Origin: Solwaraspora sp. WMMA2056
GTDB taxonomy: Bacteria > Actinomycetota > Actinomycetes > Mycobacteriales > Micromonosporaceae
Assembly (NCBI RefSeq): GCF_030345095.1
Contig: NZ_CP128360.1
Span: 5,518,001 to 5,582,000 of the forward strand
Direction: 5' to 3'
Length of the DNA stretch: 64,000 nt
A program made the position numbers and the translations under genes. Below are positions 16,782 to 26,698 of this stretch, in pieces. The notes under the pieces are model-generated. The model saw only the letters and a program-made list of their open reading frames with translations, was not told the origin of the DNA and did no database searches. How positions within the stretch are numbered: position 1 is the stretch's first letter; each line of letters opens with the position of its first letter.

Positions 16782-16797
16782 AACATATCGATGTTGT
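16782..16797. promoter_or_regulatory. Palindrome CAACATATCGATGTTG
   Basis: Six-base arms CAACAT and ATGTTG flank ATCG in the short gap between the HAD gene and the secreted-protein gene, in one of the most AT-rich spots of this region. Its location upstream of the secreted-protein gene suggests an operator. The regulator is unknown. Confidence 0.4.
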
Positions 16798-16802
16798 TAA
16801 AT

Positions 16803-17468
16803 TTAGCGTACCTCGTCGCCGAGGGCGAGTACCCGGTCGACCGTCAACTCGTCGAGCCGGTCGACGACCAGCGACGCCCCGGCCAGCGCGTCCGGCGCCG
16901 GCGGGTACGTCCGGTGCGGTACCGCCACCACCGCCATCCCGGCTGCGGTCGCCGACCGCAGCCCGTTGCTGGAATCCTCCACCGCACAGCAGGCGGCCGG
17001 GTCCACCCCGAGCCGCCGCGCCGCCACCAGATACACCTCAGGATCGGGCTTGCCGGCGGTGCACTCCTCGGTCGACACGGTGGCCCGGAACGCGTCGGTG
17101 ACGCCGGCGCTGGCGAGCACCTGGTCGATCAGTCGACGCGGCGAGGAGCTGGCCAGGGCGAGCGGGAACCGGGAGCCCAACCGGTGGATCGTCGCCACCG
17201 CGCCGGGGATCAACGGCAGCTGCGCCCGGTACCGCGCGGCCATCTCGTCGATCACCTCGTCGGCGACCCGCCCGACGCCCCGCCCGACGCCGAGATCCGC
17301 GTTCAGGTAGCCGGACCACTCCGGGGTGCTCATCCCCATCAGCCGACTCTGGGTGTCCGGCAGCCACCGGCCGCCGGCGCGCGCCACGTAGGCACGGCGG
17401 ACCTCCTCCCAGACCGGCTCGGTGTCGACGAGCACGCCATCCATGTCGAACACGACTGCGCAGATCAT
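16803..17468 (-). CDS. HAD-superfamily phosphatase (beta-phosphoglucomutase-like)
   Basis: A 221-residue HAD hydrolase. Motif I is FDMDGVLVDTE with nucleophile Asp9 and acid/base Asp11, motif II is the Ser in ALASSSPRR, motif III is the Lys in AGKPDPEVY, and motif IV is AVEDSSNGL. An all-helical C1 cap between motifs I and II fits the subfamily of beta-phosphoglucomutases and small sugar-phosphate phosphatases. The ATG was chosen because it puts motif I at the family's usual position. Substrate not determined. Confidence 0.9.
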   Translation of the reverse strand: MICAVVFDMDGVLVDTEPVWEEVRRAYVARAGGRWLPDTQSRLMGMSTPEWSGYLNADLGVGRGVGRVADEVIDEMAARYRAQLPLIPGAVATIHRLGSRFPLALASSSPRRLIDQVLASAGVTDAFRATVSTEECTAGKPDPEVYLVAARRLGVDPAACCAVEDSSNGLRSATAAGMAVVAVPHRTYPPAPDALAGASLVVDRLDELTVDRVLALGDEVR

Positions 17469-17613
17469 GGCCGCCATCCTGCCCGGTCCACCCGAATCGC
17501 CCCCCGGCAGGGTCACCCAGAGCTACCCTCGCAGGCAGGCTCCCTCATCGACCACCGGCCGGACGCGTCACCAGCACCGGACCGACCGGGCACCACCGGC
17601 GAAAGGAGCACCG

Positions 17614-18474
17614 ATGCCGCGGCAGACCGCGCCGGGCCACGACCGCATCGTGGTCGGGGTGCACGATTCCCCTTCCAGCTGGGCGGCGGTCCGGCTGGCC
17701 GCCCGGGAGGCGGCCGGCCAGCACCGCCCGCTGCGGCTGCTGTACGCACTCGGCTGGATCCCCGACGACCTGTCCGACAGCGACGAGCAACCCGAAACCG
17801 ACGCCCACGCACTCGTCGAACGGGCCGCCGGTGTCGCCACCGACGCCGCCGCCGGGATCGACCTGCTGACCGAGATCTCCGAGAACGCCCCGGCCACCGC
17901 CCTGCTGCGGGAGTCGCGGATGGCGTCGCTGGTGGTGATCGGTGACGGTGACCTGGCCCGCTGGACCTGCCTGCCGCTGGACGCGCTGGCCGTGCAGATC
18001 GCCGCCCGGGCGGACTGTTCGGTGCTTGTCGCCCGGGCACAGCCACAGACGGCGACGGCCACCGCGCCGGTCCTGGTCGGGGTGGACGGCTCGGCAGGCT
18101 CGGAACGCGCGCTCGGCTTCGCGTTCGACGCCGCCGCGCAGCGCGGCACCGACCTGATCGTGGTCCGGGCCGGTGAGAGCGAACCGGGCTGGGCGGACAC
18201 CTCGGCCAGCATCGCCGACGAACTCGCCACGGCACTGGCGCCCTGGCGGGAGAAGCACCCTGACGTACCGGTGCGCCAGCAGGTGGTCGACGGCCCGCCG
18301 GCCCGGGTCCTGGTCGAGCGGTCCGGACAGGCCGGTCTCGTCGTGGTCGGGGCCCGTGGCGACCATCCGCTGCGGGTGCCGCTCGGCGCGGTCAGCCAGG
18401 CGGTGCTGCACCACGGCCGCTGCGACACCGCGATCGTGCGGGAGTGCGCCCCGCCGCCGCCGGCCGGCGACTGA
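17614..18474 (+). CDS. Universal stress protein, tandem UspA domains
   Basis: A 286-residue protein of two Usp domains. The second domain keeps the nucleotide site start VLVGVDGSAGSERALGFA and VVVGARGDH, while the first is less well conserved: HDRIVVGVHDSPSSW for the phosphate loop and VVIGDGDLARW in place of the usual G-x2-G-x9-G. The start follows AAAGGAG. It is the first of six Usp genes of the dormancy-type island, and in M. tuberculosis such double-Usp genes are a large part of the DosR regulon. Confidence 0.88.
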   Translation: MPRQTAPGHDRIVVGVHDSPSSWAAVRLAAREAAGQHRPLRLLYALGWIPDDLSDSDEQPETDAHALVERAAGVATDAAAGIDLLTEISENAPATALLRESRMASLVVIGDGDLARWTCLPLDALAVQIAARADCSVLVARAQPQTATATAPVLVGVDGSAGSERALGFAFDAAAQRGTDLIVVRAGESEPGWADTSASIADELATALAPWREKHPDVPVRQQVVDGPPARVLVERSGQAGLVVVGARGDHPLRVPLGAVSQAVLHHGRCDTAIVRECAPPPPAGD

Positions 18475-18514
18475 CCCCGGCCGCGACCCACCCATCGCCC
18501 GCCGCACCGTCGGC

Positions 18515-18528
18515 GGGACCTTGGCCCC
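18515..18528. promoter_or_regulatory. DosR/DevR-type box ahead of ppdK
   Basis: GGGACCTTGGCCCC, about 94 bp before the ppdK start. It resembles the GGGAC-centred palindrome of mycobacterial DosR and Streptomyces OsdR, and is almost identical to the element in the devR divergent region. Confidence 0.6.
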
Positions 18529-18621
18529 GTTCACCAGCCCGTCCGGCCCTGTCCCCGCCGTCGACGGTGCTGATACCACGGAAGGAGAAGGATTCGCCGA
18601 CCGCATGAGGAGGCGGGCGCC

Positions 18622-21315
18622 ATGCCGAAATTCGTCTACGACTTCATCGAAGGCAACCGGGAACTGACCGATCTGCTCGGCGGCAAGGGCGCTAACCTCG
18701 CGGAGATGACCCGGCTCGGGCTGCCGGTGCCCCCCGGGTTCACCATCACCACCGTGGCCTGCCGCGCCCACCTCGCCGCCGGCGCACCGCCCGCCGGAAT
18801 GTTCGACGAGGTCAACCGGCACCTGCGGGCGATCGAGGCGCGGCTGGGCAAACGACTCGGCGACCGGCACGATCCGCTACTGCTCGCCGTGCGCTCCGGC
18901 GCCCGGTACTCCATGCCCGGCATGATGGAGACCGTCCTGGACATCGGACTCACCGACGCCACCGTGCACGGGCTGGCCGCCCAGAGCGGCGACGAACGCT
19001 TCGCCTGGGACTCCTACCGCCGGCTGGTGCAGATGTTCGGCCGCACCGTGTTCGGCGTACCCGACGAACTGTTCGCCGCCGAACTGGAGACGGTCAAACG
19101 CACCGCCGGGGTCACCGCCGACCCGCAGTTGGGCGCGGCCGAGCTGCGCGGCCTCGTCGAGGCGTACCAGAAGGTCTTCCACCAGCACACCGGCCGCGAC
19201 TTCCCGCAGTCGCCGCACGAACAGCTCGACCTGGCGATCCGGGCCGTCTTCGACTCGTGGAACTCGCCCCGCGCGGTGCTCTACCGGCGTCAGGAGCGGA
19301 TCCCGAGCGATCTCGGCACTGCGGTCAACGTGATGGCGATGGTCTTCGGCAACCGGGGCCCGGACTCCGGCACCGGGGTGGCCTTCACCCGCGACCCGGC
19401 GACCGGCGCACGTGGCGTGTACGGCGACTACCTGGCCAACGCCCAGGGCGAGGACGTGGTGTCCGGGGTGCGCAACACGGTCCCGTTGCAGGAGCTGGAG
19501 CAGATCGACCCGCGCAGTTTCCACCGGCTCATGACGATCATAGACACCCTGGAGCATCACTACCGCGACCTGTGCGACGTCGAGTTCACCATCGAACGCG
19601 GCACGCTGTGGATGCTGCAGACCCGGGTCGGCAAACGGACCGCCGAGGCCGCCTTCGTGATCGCCGCGCAACTGGTCGACGAAGGGGTCATCGACCTCGA
19701 CGAGGCGCTGGACCGGGTCACCGGTGCCCAGCTCGGGCAGCTGATGTTCCCCCGGTTCGACGCCGCCGCCGCGCCCGCGCCGCTCGCGGTGGGCGTACCG
19801 GCCGCTCCTGGTGCGGCCGTCGGCCGGGTGGTGTTCGACTCCGACGCGGCGGTCGCCGCCGCCGGCCGGGGCGAGCAGGTCATCCTGGTGCGCCGGGAGA
19901 CCAACCCGGACGATCTGCCCGGGATGATCGCCGCCGCCGGCATCCTGACCAGCCGGGGCGGCAAGACCTCGCACGCCGCCGTGGTCGCCCGGGGCATGGG
20001 CCGCACCTGCGTCTGCGGCGCCGAGGCGCTGACCGTCGACGCGACCGCCGGCGAGATCACCATCGCCGACCCGGCCGGGGCGGCACCGATCGTCCTGCGG
20101 GCCGGGGATCTGATCTCGATCGACGGCGCCACCGGCGCGGTCTACGCCGGAGCCGTCCCGGTGCACCCGTCACCGGTGGTGCGCTACATCGAAGGTGAGC
20201 TGACCCCCGAGGCGGATCCGCTGGTGGCGGCGGTGCACCGGCTGCTGGGACACGCCGACGTGGTCCGCCGGCTCGGGGTGCGCGCCAACGCGGACACCGC
20301 CGCCGACGCCCGCCGGGCCCGGGCCTTCGGTGCCGCCGGGATCGGCCTGTGCCGTACGGAGCACATGTTCCTCGGCGACCGCCGGGAACTGGTCGAGCGG
20401 CTGATCCTCGCCGAGACCGACGCCGAACGCGAGGCAGCGCTGGCCGCGCTGCGCCCGCTGCAACGGCAGGACTTCGAGGAGCTGCTGGCCGAGGCGGACG
20501 GCCAGCCGGTCACCATCCGGCTGCTCGACCCGCCGCTGCACGAGTTCCTGCCCGCGCTGGACGAGCTGACCGCCCGGGTGGCCCGCGCCGAGGCGCTCGG
20601 CGAGGACGCGGGGCACGACGGGCGACTGCTCGCGGCGGTCCGCCGGATGCACGAGGCCAACCCGATGCTCGGCCTGCGCGGAGTCCGGCTCGGGCTGGTC
20701 GTGCCGGGGCTGTTCGCCATGCAGGTGCAGGCGATCGCCGAGGCCACCGTCGCCCGGCGGCTCCTCGGCGGCGACCCCCGCCCGCAGATCATGGTGCCGC
20801 TGGTCGGTGCGGTCCAGGAGCTGGAGGCGGTACGCGAGCAGGCCGAGGCGCTGCTCGCCGACTTCGACACACTGGCACCGATCCCGATCGGCACCATGAT
20901 CGAAGTGCCCCGCGCGGCGTTGACCGCGAGCGCGATCGCCGAGGTGGCGGACTTCTTCTCGTTCGGCACCAACGACCTGACCCAGCTCGGCTGGGGCTTC
21001 TCCCGCGACGATGTCGAAGGCGCGTTCTTCGGGCGATACCTGGAACTCGGCATCTTCCCGGTGTCGCCGTTCGAGTCGATCGACACCGCCGGCATCGGCC
21101 GGCTGATCGGGATCGCCGTCGCCGACGCCCGGGCCACCCGGCCGGACCTGGAGATCGGGGTCTGCGGTGAACACGGCGGCGACCCGGACTCGGTGCGGTT
21201 CTTCCACGACGCCGGATTCGACTACGTCTCGTGCTCGCCGTACCGGGTGCCGCTGGCCCGGCTGGAGGCCGGACGTGCGGCGGTACGTCTGGCCCACCGT
21301 TCCGACACCCGGTGA
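18622..21315 (+). CDS. ppdK: Pyruvate, phosphate dikinase
   Basis: An 897-residue enzyme interconverting pyruvate + ATP + Pi with phosphoenolpyruvate + AMP + PPi. It has the nucleotide-grasp N-domain (opening VYDFIEGNRELTDLLGGKGANLAEMTRLG), the swivelling phosphohistidine domain with His451 in GGKTSHAAVVARG, and the C-terminal TIM barrel with GTNDLTQ and the catalytic Cys848 in GVCGEHGGDP. The length is normal for the family. PPDK is reversible, so under oxygen limitation it could save ATP as a PPi-using pyruvate kinase. A DosR-type box lies upstream. A terminator follows. Confidence 0.96.
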   Translation: MPKFVYDFIEGNRELTDLLGGKGANLAEMTRLGLPVPPGFTITTVACRAHLAAGAPPAGMFDEVNRHLRAIEARLGKRLGDRHDPLLLAVRSGARYSMPGMMETVLDIGLTDATVHGLAAQSGDERFAWDSYRRLVQMFGRTVFGVPDELFAAELETVKRTAGVTADPQLGAAELRGLVEAYQKVFHQHTGRDFPQSPHEQLDLAIRAVFDSWNSPRAVLYRRQERIPSDLGTAVNVMAMVFGNRGPDSGTGVAFTRDPATGARGVYGDYLANAQGEDVVSGVRNTVPLQELEQIDPRSFHRLMTIIDTLEHHYRDLCDVEFTIERGTLWMLQTRVGKRTAEAAFVIAAQLVDEGVIDLDEALDRVTGAQLGQLMFPRFDAAAAPAPLAVGVPAAPGAAVGRVVFDSDAAVAAAGRGEQVILVRRETNPDDLPGMIAAAGILTSRGGKTSHAAVVARGMGRTCVCGAEALTVDATAGEITIADPAGAAPIVLRAGDLISIDGATGAVYAGAVPVHPSPVVRYIEGELTPEADPLVAAVHRLLGHADVVRRLGVRANADTAADARRARAFGAAGIGLCRTEHMFLGDRRELVERLILAETDAEREAALAALRPLQRQDFEELLAEADGQPVTIRLLDPPLHEFLPALDELTARVARAEALGEDAGHDGRLLAAVRRMHEANPMLGLRGVRLGLVVPGLFAMQVQAIAEATVARRLLGGDPRPQIMVPLVGAVQELEAVREQAEALLADFDTLAPIPIGTMIEVPRAALTASAIAEVADFFSFGTNDLTQLGWGFSRDDVEGAFFGRYLELGIFPVSPFESIDTAGIGRLIGIAVADARATRPDLEIGVCGEHGGDPDSVRFFHDAGFDYVSCSPYRVPLARLEAGRAAVRLAHRSDTR

Positions 21316-21324
21316 CACCCCGTC

Positions 21325-21354
21325 CGCCGGGGCCGCGGGTACGCGGCCCCGGCG
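21325..21354 (+). terminator. GC-rich terminator after ppdK
   Basis: CGCCGGGGCCGCG (21325-21337), the loop GGTA and an exact complement (21342-21354) form a 13-bp stem ten nt after the ppdK stop. It separates ppdK from the next small gene. Confidence 0.75.
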
Positions 21355-21379
21355 GGCACCACCGCTGAGGGAGAGCAGC

Positions 21380-21814
21380 ATGTTGAGCGCAACTGTGGTC
21401 GATCCGCCCCGTACCGACCCGGACACCGGTGGCGGTGACGCGCCGCACGGCCCGTTCGGCCCGGTGCTCGGCACCGGCGGCGCGGACCCGACGACGGTGA
21501 TCCCGGTGAGCCGGGGCGGGCGACCGCTCGGCGTGTTCGTGGTGACCGCCGGTCGGGTCCGCTACCGGCCGGTGGTGGCCGCCGACCGGATCGCCGTCAC
21601 GGTGCTCGCCGCCACGGTGCTCACTGCGGTGAGCGCGGGCGTGGCGGCGGTGGCCGCCAGCCGCCGCCGCCCGCCGACGGTGCGCACCATCACGATGGGT
21701 CCGGGCGGCTGGGTGAGTCTCAAAGGGCTGCCCGGTGCCGCGCCCCGGGTCGTGGCGGACGGACATCGTCCCTGGTGGGCACGGATGCTACGGGCGCGGC
21801 GGCTGTCCGGGTAG
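21380..21814 (+). CDS. Small single-span membrane protein of unknown function
   Basis: A 144-residue protein with one hydrophobic span at about residues 70-93 (IAVTVLAATVLTAVSAGVAAVAA) followed by SRRR, which suggests the C-terminus is cytoplasmic. The N-terminal part is Pro/Gly/Asp-rich with a short strand-like segment PLGVFVVTAGRVRYRPV. I recognise no family. It starts after GAGGGAGAG and lies between ppdK and the regulator-usp genes, so it may belong to the anaerobic stress island. Confidence 0.6.
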   Translation: MLSATVVDPPRTDPDTGGGDAPHGPFGPVLGTGGADPTTVIPVSRGGRPLGVFVVTAGRVRYRPVVAADRIAVTVLAATVLTAVSAGVAAVAASRRRPPTVRTITMGPGGWVSLKGLPGAAPRVVADGHRPWWARMLRARRLSG

Positions 21815-21889
21815 GGCGATGGCCGGGGCCGGCGGGCGGCATCGCCGATGTGGACGATGTTCACGTATTGGTACTCATATCATTACGCT

Positions 21890-22483
21890 GTGACAACCCC
21901 CGACACGTGGCGCCTTCCGGCCTGGACCCTGCTCAGCAACCACGGCCACGTCCTGCTCGCCATCGCTCGCGACCCGCAGGCCCGGTTGCGGGACGTGGCG
22001 GCCCGGGTCGGGATCACCGAACGCGCCGCGCACACGATCGTGACCGACCTGGAGGCCGCCGGCTACCTGACCCGGCACCGGGTGGGACGACGCAACGAGT
22101 ACACGGTCGATCCGCAGGTGCCGTTCCGGCACCCGGCCGAACGCGACCACCTGGTCGGTGAACTGCTCGCCCTGTTCACCGCCGGAGACCCGACCGCCGG
22201 ACCACCGACCGCCGGGGACCCGACAGCCGAGGACCCGACAGCCGGGGACCCGACCGTCGATCGGCCGGCCACCGGATCGCCGGCCGGGGATCCGGCATCC
22301 CCTGCCGGGGACCCGGCGCCGCCGCCACACCCGGGCACGGTCCACCGGGCGACCGCACCGGCGCAGCGGCCGGTCGACGCCGAGCGGCCGGGGGGACCCC
22401 AGTCCCGCAACGGCGGGCCTTTCGCACCTGCCCCCCACCCGGCACCGGGTGTGGACTGTAGGCAGGTGCGATTGAAGGAGTGA
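21890..22483 (+). CDS. MarR-like winged-helix regulator with low-complexity tail
   Basis: A 197-residue protein. Residues 1-80 are a winged helix-turn-helix: WTLLSNHGHVLLAIARDPQARLRDVAARVGITERAAHTIVTDLEAAGYLTRHRVGRRNEYTV. After residue about 95 the chain is Pro/Asp/Gly/Thr-rich with repeats of TAGDP, TAEDP and SPAGDP, probably disordered. GTG is the likely start because TATCAT lies 6 nt ahead (leaderless); an ATG further upstream would include that box. The 3' end carries a DosR-type box serving the next gene. Regulators of this type recur beside actinomycete usp genes; the target here is unknown. Confidence 0.75.
   Translation: MTTPDTWRLPAWTLLSNHGHVLLAIARDPQARLRDVAARVGITERAAHTIVTDLEAAGYLTRHRVGRRNEYTVDPQVPFRHPAERDHLVGELLALFTAGDPTAGPPTAGDPTAEDPTAGDPTVDRPATGSPAGDPASPAGDPAPPPHPGTVHRATAPAQRPVDAERPGGPQSRNGGPFAPAPHPAPGVDCRQVRLKE
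22393..22406. promoter_or_regulatory. DosR/DevR-type box ahead of usp genes
   Basis: GGGAC-CCCA-GTCCC, with perfect five-base arms, within the 3' end of the regulator gene and about 83 bp before the next usp start. This is the classical GGGAC/GTCCC symmetry of DosR boxes. Confidence 0.65.
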
Positions 22484-22488
22484 GAACG

Positions 22489-22938
22489 ATGAGCGCCAGT
22501 CACCTGATCGTCGTCGGCGTCGACGGCTCCGAGGGCGGCCGCCGAGCACTGGACTGGGCCGCCAAGGAAGCAACCAACCGGGGCGGCGCGCTGCGCGCCG
22601 TCATCGCCTGGCGCTGGGACGGCGGCACCACCGTCAGCCCGATCGAGGAGCGTCAGCGCGCCAACGATCTGCTCGACAGCGAACTCGCCGCCATGACCGC
22701 ACGCTACGGCGCGGCGGTGCCGGTCGTCGGTGAGGTCCACGAGGGCCGCGCCGCCGAGGTGCTGACCCTCGCGGCCCGCTCCGCCGACCTGCTGGTGCTG
22801 GGCAGCCACGGCCACAGCCGGCTGCAGCACACGGTGCTGGGCTCGGTCAGCGAGGAATGCGTCCGCAAGGCCACCTGCCCGGTCGTGGTCATCCCCGTAC
22901 CGGCGTTGACCGCGTCGGCGACCGGCACCACCAGCTGA
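22489..22938 (+). CDS. Universal stress protein, single UspA domain
   Basis: A 149-residue Usp domain. The nucleotide-binding features are complete: IVVGVDGSEGGRRALDWA at the N-terminus and LVLGSHGHSRLQHTVLGSVSEECVRKATCPVVVIP at the C-terminus, matching G-x2-G-x9-G-S. The ATG three codons after a GTG is preferred because AAGGAG is better spaced from it. It begins a run of three usp genes directly before the pyruvate formate-lyase genes. Confidence 0.93.
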   Translation: MSASHLIVVGVDGSEGGRRALDWAAKEATNRGGALRAVIAWRWDGGTTVSPIEERQRANDLLDSELAAMTARYGAAVPVVGEVHEGRAAEVLTLAARSADLLVLGSHGHSRLQHTVLGSVSEECVRKATCPVVVIPVPALTASATGTTS

Positions 22939-22953
22939 CGGGAGGCGATCACG

Positions 22954-23829
22954 ATGAACCGCCCGATACTGGTCGGCTACGACGGCTCGGCCAGCGCCGA
23001 TGCCGCCCTGGCCTGGGCCGTCGCCGAGGGGATACGGACCTCGACCCCGGTCGTGCTCGGATACGCGTTCGAATGGCCGCCCGCAACGGCTCCGATCATC
23101 TCCGCTCCCGAGGTCTGGCCGGACGCGGTATCGCGGCGCGACGCCGAGAAGATGCTGCAGGTCGCGGCCGCCGAAGCCGTCGAGGCCCACCCGGGAGCCG
23201 AGATCACCACCGTCGTCCTCGACGGACCCGCCGCGATCCGGCTGCGGGAGAAGTCCCGCGACGCGGCCCTGCTGGTCGTCGGCAACCGGGGGCACGGCGG
23301 CTTCGCCGACCTGCTGCTCGGATCGACCAGCGTGGCGGTCTCCGCCCACGCGCACTGCCCCGTCGTGGTCGTCCGCGGCGAGCCCTACCCGGACGGCCCG
23401 GTCGTGGTCGGAGTGGACGGCTCCGAAGCGTCGCTGCTCGCGCTCCGGTTCGCCGTCGACCACGCGGCCGGCAGTGGGGTCGGGCTGCGGGTGCTGCGGG
23501 CCTGGAGCCCGCCCGCGCAGCGCTGGCGACCGCCGGCGTTCGATCCACGGGAGATCGTCGCCGCCGAGCGTGCGCTGCTCGACGACGAGGTGGCACCGTG
23601 GCGGGAGAAGTATCCCGAGCTCACGATCACCGTCGAGGCGGTCGGCGACAGCCCGGGTCGGGTTCTCGTCGACGCCACCCGCACCGCCAGTCTCGTGGTC
23701 GTCGGTTCCCGGGGTCGGGGCGGCTTCACCGGGCTGCTCCTCGGCTCGGTGTCCCAGCAGCTGCTGCACCACTCGCACAGTCCGGTGGCGGTGGTCCGCG
23801 AGACCGCTGTCCTGGCGGCATCGCACTGA
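22954..23829 (+). CDS. Universal stress protein, tandem UspA domains
   Basis: A 291-residue double-Usp protein. Each half has a full ATP-type site: ILVGYDGSASADAAL with VVGNRGHGGFADLLLGSTSVAV, and VVVGVDGSEASLLAL with VVGSRGRGGFTGLLLGSVSQQLL. The gene follows the previous usp by 15 nt after a GGGAGG site, so it is in the same transcript. The closest known relatives by design are the tandem Usp proteins of the DosR regulon (Rv2005c, Rv2623 type). Confidence 0.94.
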   Translation: MNRPILVGYDGSASADAALAWAVAEGIRTSTPVVLGYAFEWPPATAPIISAPEVWPDAVSRRDAEKMLQVAAAEAVEAHPGAEITTVVLDGPAAIRLREKSRDAALLVVGNRGHGGFADLLLGSTSVAVSAHAHCPVVVVRGEPYPDGPVVVGVDGSEASLLALRFAVDHAAGSGVGLRVLRAWSPPAQRWRPPAFDPREIVAAERALLDDEVAPWREKYPELTITVEAVGDSPGRVLVDATRTASLVVVGSRGRGGFTGLLLGSVSQQLLHHSHSPVAVVRETAVLAASH

Positions 23830-23842
23830 GTCGGTGGCCGCC

Positions 23843-24391
23843 ATGGACCCGCGCCGGATCACCGTCGGGCTGGACCGATCCCCGGCCGCCCGGGCCGCGC
23901 TGGCCTGGGCGGTACGCCGGGCCGGGCGGTGCGGCGCGACCGTACTGGTGGTCACCGCCTGGCCGGACGTGGACCGGGCGGTGGCCAGGTCCGACGGCAC
24001 GTTGCCGGCCGGTCAGGTCCGGTTGCACCGGATGCAGCGCGACGCGATCGCGACGGCACTGGCCGGTCTCGACACCACACCACTGGTGGTCCGGGAGATC
24101 ATCTACGCCGCGCCGGACGCCGCCCTGGCACACGCCGCCGCCGGCGCCGACCTGCTCGTCATCGGCGGCGACCAGGGCACACCGGGACGGTTGGCCGACG
24201 CCCTGCGCCGCCGGCTCGACGGCACCCGCGTCGTACGGGGCAGCGCGGCGCAGCTCGTGGTGGTCCGCGCTCCCGACGTGGCGCGGACCACCACGGCCCG
24301 GCCGTTCACCCCGGCCCGGCCGACCACCCCGGGCACCCCGAACCGACCGACCGCCCCGCCCCGACCGACCGCGCTGGGCGCGGCCGCCTGA
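23843..24391 (+). CDS. Universal stress protein-like, degenerate single domain
   Basis: A 182-residue protein with the Usp opening [23 protein letters not shown] and the glycine stretch [22 protein letters not shown], where the normal G-x2-G-x9-G(S/T) site is altered, so nucleotide binding is doubtful. The last 35 residues are Pro/Thr/Arg-rich and probably disordered. An alternative GTG start lies three codons upstream. It sits 14 nt after the previous usp and 26 nt before pflB. Confidence 0.8.
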   Translation: MDPRRITVGLDRSPAARAALAWAVRRAGRCGATVLVVTAWPDVDRAVARSDGTLPAGQVRLHRMQRDAIATALAGLDTTPLVVREIIYAAPDAALAHAAAGADLLVIGGDQGTPGRLADALRRRLDGTRVVRGSAAQLVVVRAPDVARTTTARPFTPARPTTPGTPNRPTAPPRPTALGAAA

Positions 24392-24417
24392 GCGATCATC
24401 CACGATGGAGGATTGAC

Positions 24418-26697
24418 ATGTTCGTCGAACAGCTCCGCGACGGCGCCGAGCAGATCCACGACCCGCAGATAGGCGACCCGTGGCGCGGCTTCGCCGGCCA
24501 GCGCTGGCGGGACACGGTCGACGTCGCCGCCTTCGTCCAGGCCAACTACACCCCGTACACCGGCGACGCCGGTTTCCTCGCCGGCTCGACCGACCGGACC
24601 CGGGCGATCTGGGACCAGCTCAGCCAGATGTTCGTCGAGGAACGCGACCGGGGCATCTACGACGTCGACGCCGCGACCCCGTCCACCATCACCGCGCACG
24701 CCCCCGGCTACATCGACAAGGAGCGGGAACTGATCGTCGGGTTGCAGACCGACGCACCGCTGCGTCGGGCGATCATGCCGCACGGCGGGCTGCGGATGGT
24801 GGAGAACGCCCTGGCCGCGTACGGCTACGACGCCGACCCGCAGGTGCACCGAATCTTCACCGCGTACCGCAAGACCCACAACGACGCCGTCTTCGACGCC
24901 TACCCCGCCGACGTGCTGCGGGCCCGCCGGTCGCACATCATCACCGGGCTGCCCGACGCCTACGGGCGCGGTCGGATCATCGGGGACTACCGGAGGGTCG
25001 CCCTGTACGGGGTCGACCGGCTCGTCGCCGAACGACGCGCCCACCGTGCCGCGCTGGATCTGGTGCCCTCCACCGACGAGGTGATCCGCGACCGGGAGGA
25101 GCTGGCCGAGCAGATCCGGGCATTGGGCGAACTGGCCGAGATGGCCGCCGCCTACGGCTACGACGTCGCCCGGCCCGCCGCCGACGCCCGGGAGGCCGTC
25201 CAGTGGCTGTACTTCGCGTACCTGGCCGCCTGCAAGGAGCAGAACGGGGCGGCGATGTCGCTGGGGCGGACCGCCACCTTCCTCGACGTCTACCTGCAGC
25301 GCGACATCGAATCCGGCCTGCTGACCGAGCTGGGTGCCCAGGAGCTGATCGACGACTTCGTGATCAAGTTGCGGATCATCCGGTTCCTGCGCACTCCGGA
25401 GTACGACCAGCTCTTCTCCGGTGACCCCACCTGGGTGACCGAGTCGCTGGGCGGCACCGGCGCCGACGGACGCACCCTGGTCACCCGCACCACGTTCCGG
25501 TACCTGCAGACCCTGTACAACCTCGGGCCGGCCCCGGAGCCGAACCTGACCGTGCTCTGGTCGCCGTCGCTGCCCGCCGGGTTCAAGCAGTTCTGCGCCC
25601 AGGTCTCGCTGGACACCAGCGCCATCCAGTACGAGAACGACGACACGCTGCGCTCCTGGTACGACGACGACACCGCGATCGCCTGCTGCGTGTCGGCGAT
25701 GCGGGTCGGGCGGGACATGCAGTTCTTCGGCGCCCGCGCCAACCTGGCCAAGGCCCTGCTGTACGCGATCAACGGCGGTCGTGACGAGGTCACCGGCGAA
25801 CAGGTCGCGCCGAAGACCCCGCCGGTCGGCGGCGAGTACCTCGACTACGACGAGGTCGTCGCCGCGTTCGACCGGACGCTGGACTGGCTGGCCGCCACCT
25901 ACGTCACCGCGCTCAACGTCATCCACCACATGCACGACAAGTACGCGTACGAGCGGTTGGAGATGGCGCTGCACGACTACCCGGTGCACCGCTTCCTGGC
26001 CTGCGGGATCGCCGGACTGTCGGTGGCCGCCGACAGCCTGTCGGCGATCCGCCACGCCCGGGTCAAGGTGCTGCGGGACGCGACCGGGCTGGCGGTGGAC
26101 TACGTCGTCGACAGCGAGTTCCCGTGCTTCGGCAACAACGACGACCGGGTCGACGAGATCGCGGTCTGGCTGGTCGAGACGTTCATGGCGAAGCTGCGTC
26201 GGCAGCGCGCGTACCGCGACGCCGAGCACAGCCTGTCGGTGCTGACCATCACCTCGAACGTCGTCTACGGCAAGCACACCGGGCACACCCCGGACGGACG
26301 CCGGGCGGGTGAACCGTTCGCCCCGGGAGCCAACCCGATGAACGGCCGGGACCGGCACGGACTGGTGGCGGCGGCGATGTCGGTGGCGAAGCTGCCGTAC
26401 GACTGCGCCCGCGACGGCATCTCGTTGACGACCACGGTGACCCCGGCGGGCCTGGGGCGCACCCCGGCGGAGCGGGTGGCGAACCTGGTCGGCGTGCTGG
26501 ACGGCTACACCGACGGCGGCGGCTTCCACCTCAACGTCAACGTGCTCGACCGGGCGACCCTGGAGGACGCGATGGCGCATCCGCAGCGGTATCCGCAGCT
26601 GACCATCCGGGTCTCCGGGTACGCGGTGAACTTCGTCCGACTCACCACCGAGCAGCAGCGCGACGTCATCTCCCGCACCTTCCACGGCGGGCTGTGA
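24418..26697 (+). CDS. pflB: Pyruvate formate-lyase (formate acetyltransferase)
   Basis: A 759-residue glycyl-radical enzyme converting pyruvate + CoA to acetyl-CoA + formate without NADH production. The catalytic pair Cys423-Cys424 is in AIACCVSAM. The radical glycine, Gly734, is in RVSGYAVNF near the C-terminus, the same number as in the E. coli enzyme (760 residues). QTLTTHVPYT-like N-terminal pieces appear as NYTPYTGD. The start has GGAGG ahead. The activase gene follows after one base. The active enzyme is destroyed by oxygen, so it can work only in hypoxia, which agrees with its place among dormancy genes. Unusual in a filamentous actinomycete. Confidence 0.96.
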   Translation: MFVEQLRDGAEQIHDPQIGDPWRGFAGQRWRDTVDVAAFVQANYTPYTGDAGFLAGSTDRTRAIWDQLSQMFVEERDRGIYDVDAATPSTITAHAPGYIDKERELIVGLQTDAPLRRAIMPHGGLRMVENALAAYGYDADPQVHRIFTAYRKTHNDAVFDAYPADVLRARRSHIITGLPDAYGRGRIIGDYRRVALYGVDRLVAERRAHRAALDLVPSTDEVIRDREELAEQIRALGELAEMAAAYGYDVARPAADAREAVQWLYFAYLAACKEQNGAAMSLGRTATFLDVYLQRDIESGLLTELGAQELIDDFVIKLRIIRFLRTPEYDQLFSGDPTWVTESLGGTGADGRTLVTRTTFRYLQTLYNLGPAPEPNLTVLWSPSLPAGFKQFCAQVSLDTSAIQYENDDTLRSWYDDDTAIACCVSAMRVGRDMQFFGARANLAKALLYAINGGRDEVTGEQVAPKTPPVGGEYLDYDEVVAAFDRTLDWLAATYVTALNVIHHMHDKYAYERLEMALHDYPVHRFLACGIAGLSVAADSLSAIRHARVKVLRDATGLAVDYVVDSEFPCFGNNDDRVDEIAVWLVETFMAKLRRQRAYRDAEHSLSVLTITSNVVYGKHTGHTPDGRRAGEPFAPGANPMNGRDRHGLVAAAMSVAKLPYDCARDGISLTTTVTPAGLGRTPAERVANLVGVLDGYTDGGGFHLNVNVLDRATLEDAMAHPQRYPQLTIRVSGYAVNFVRLTTEQQRDVISRTFHGGL

Positions 26698-26698
26698 G

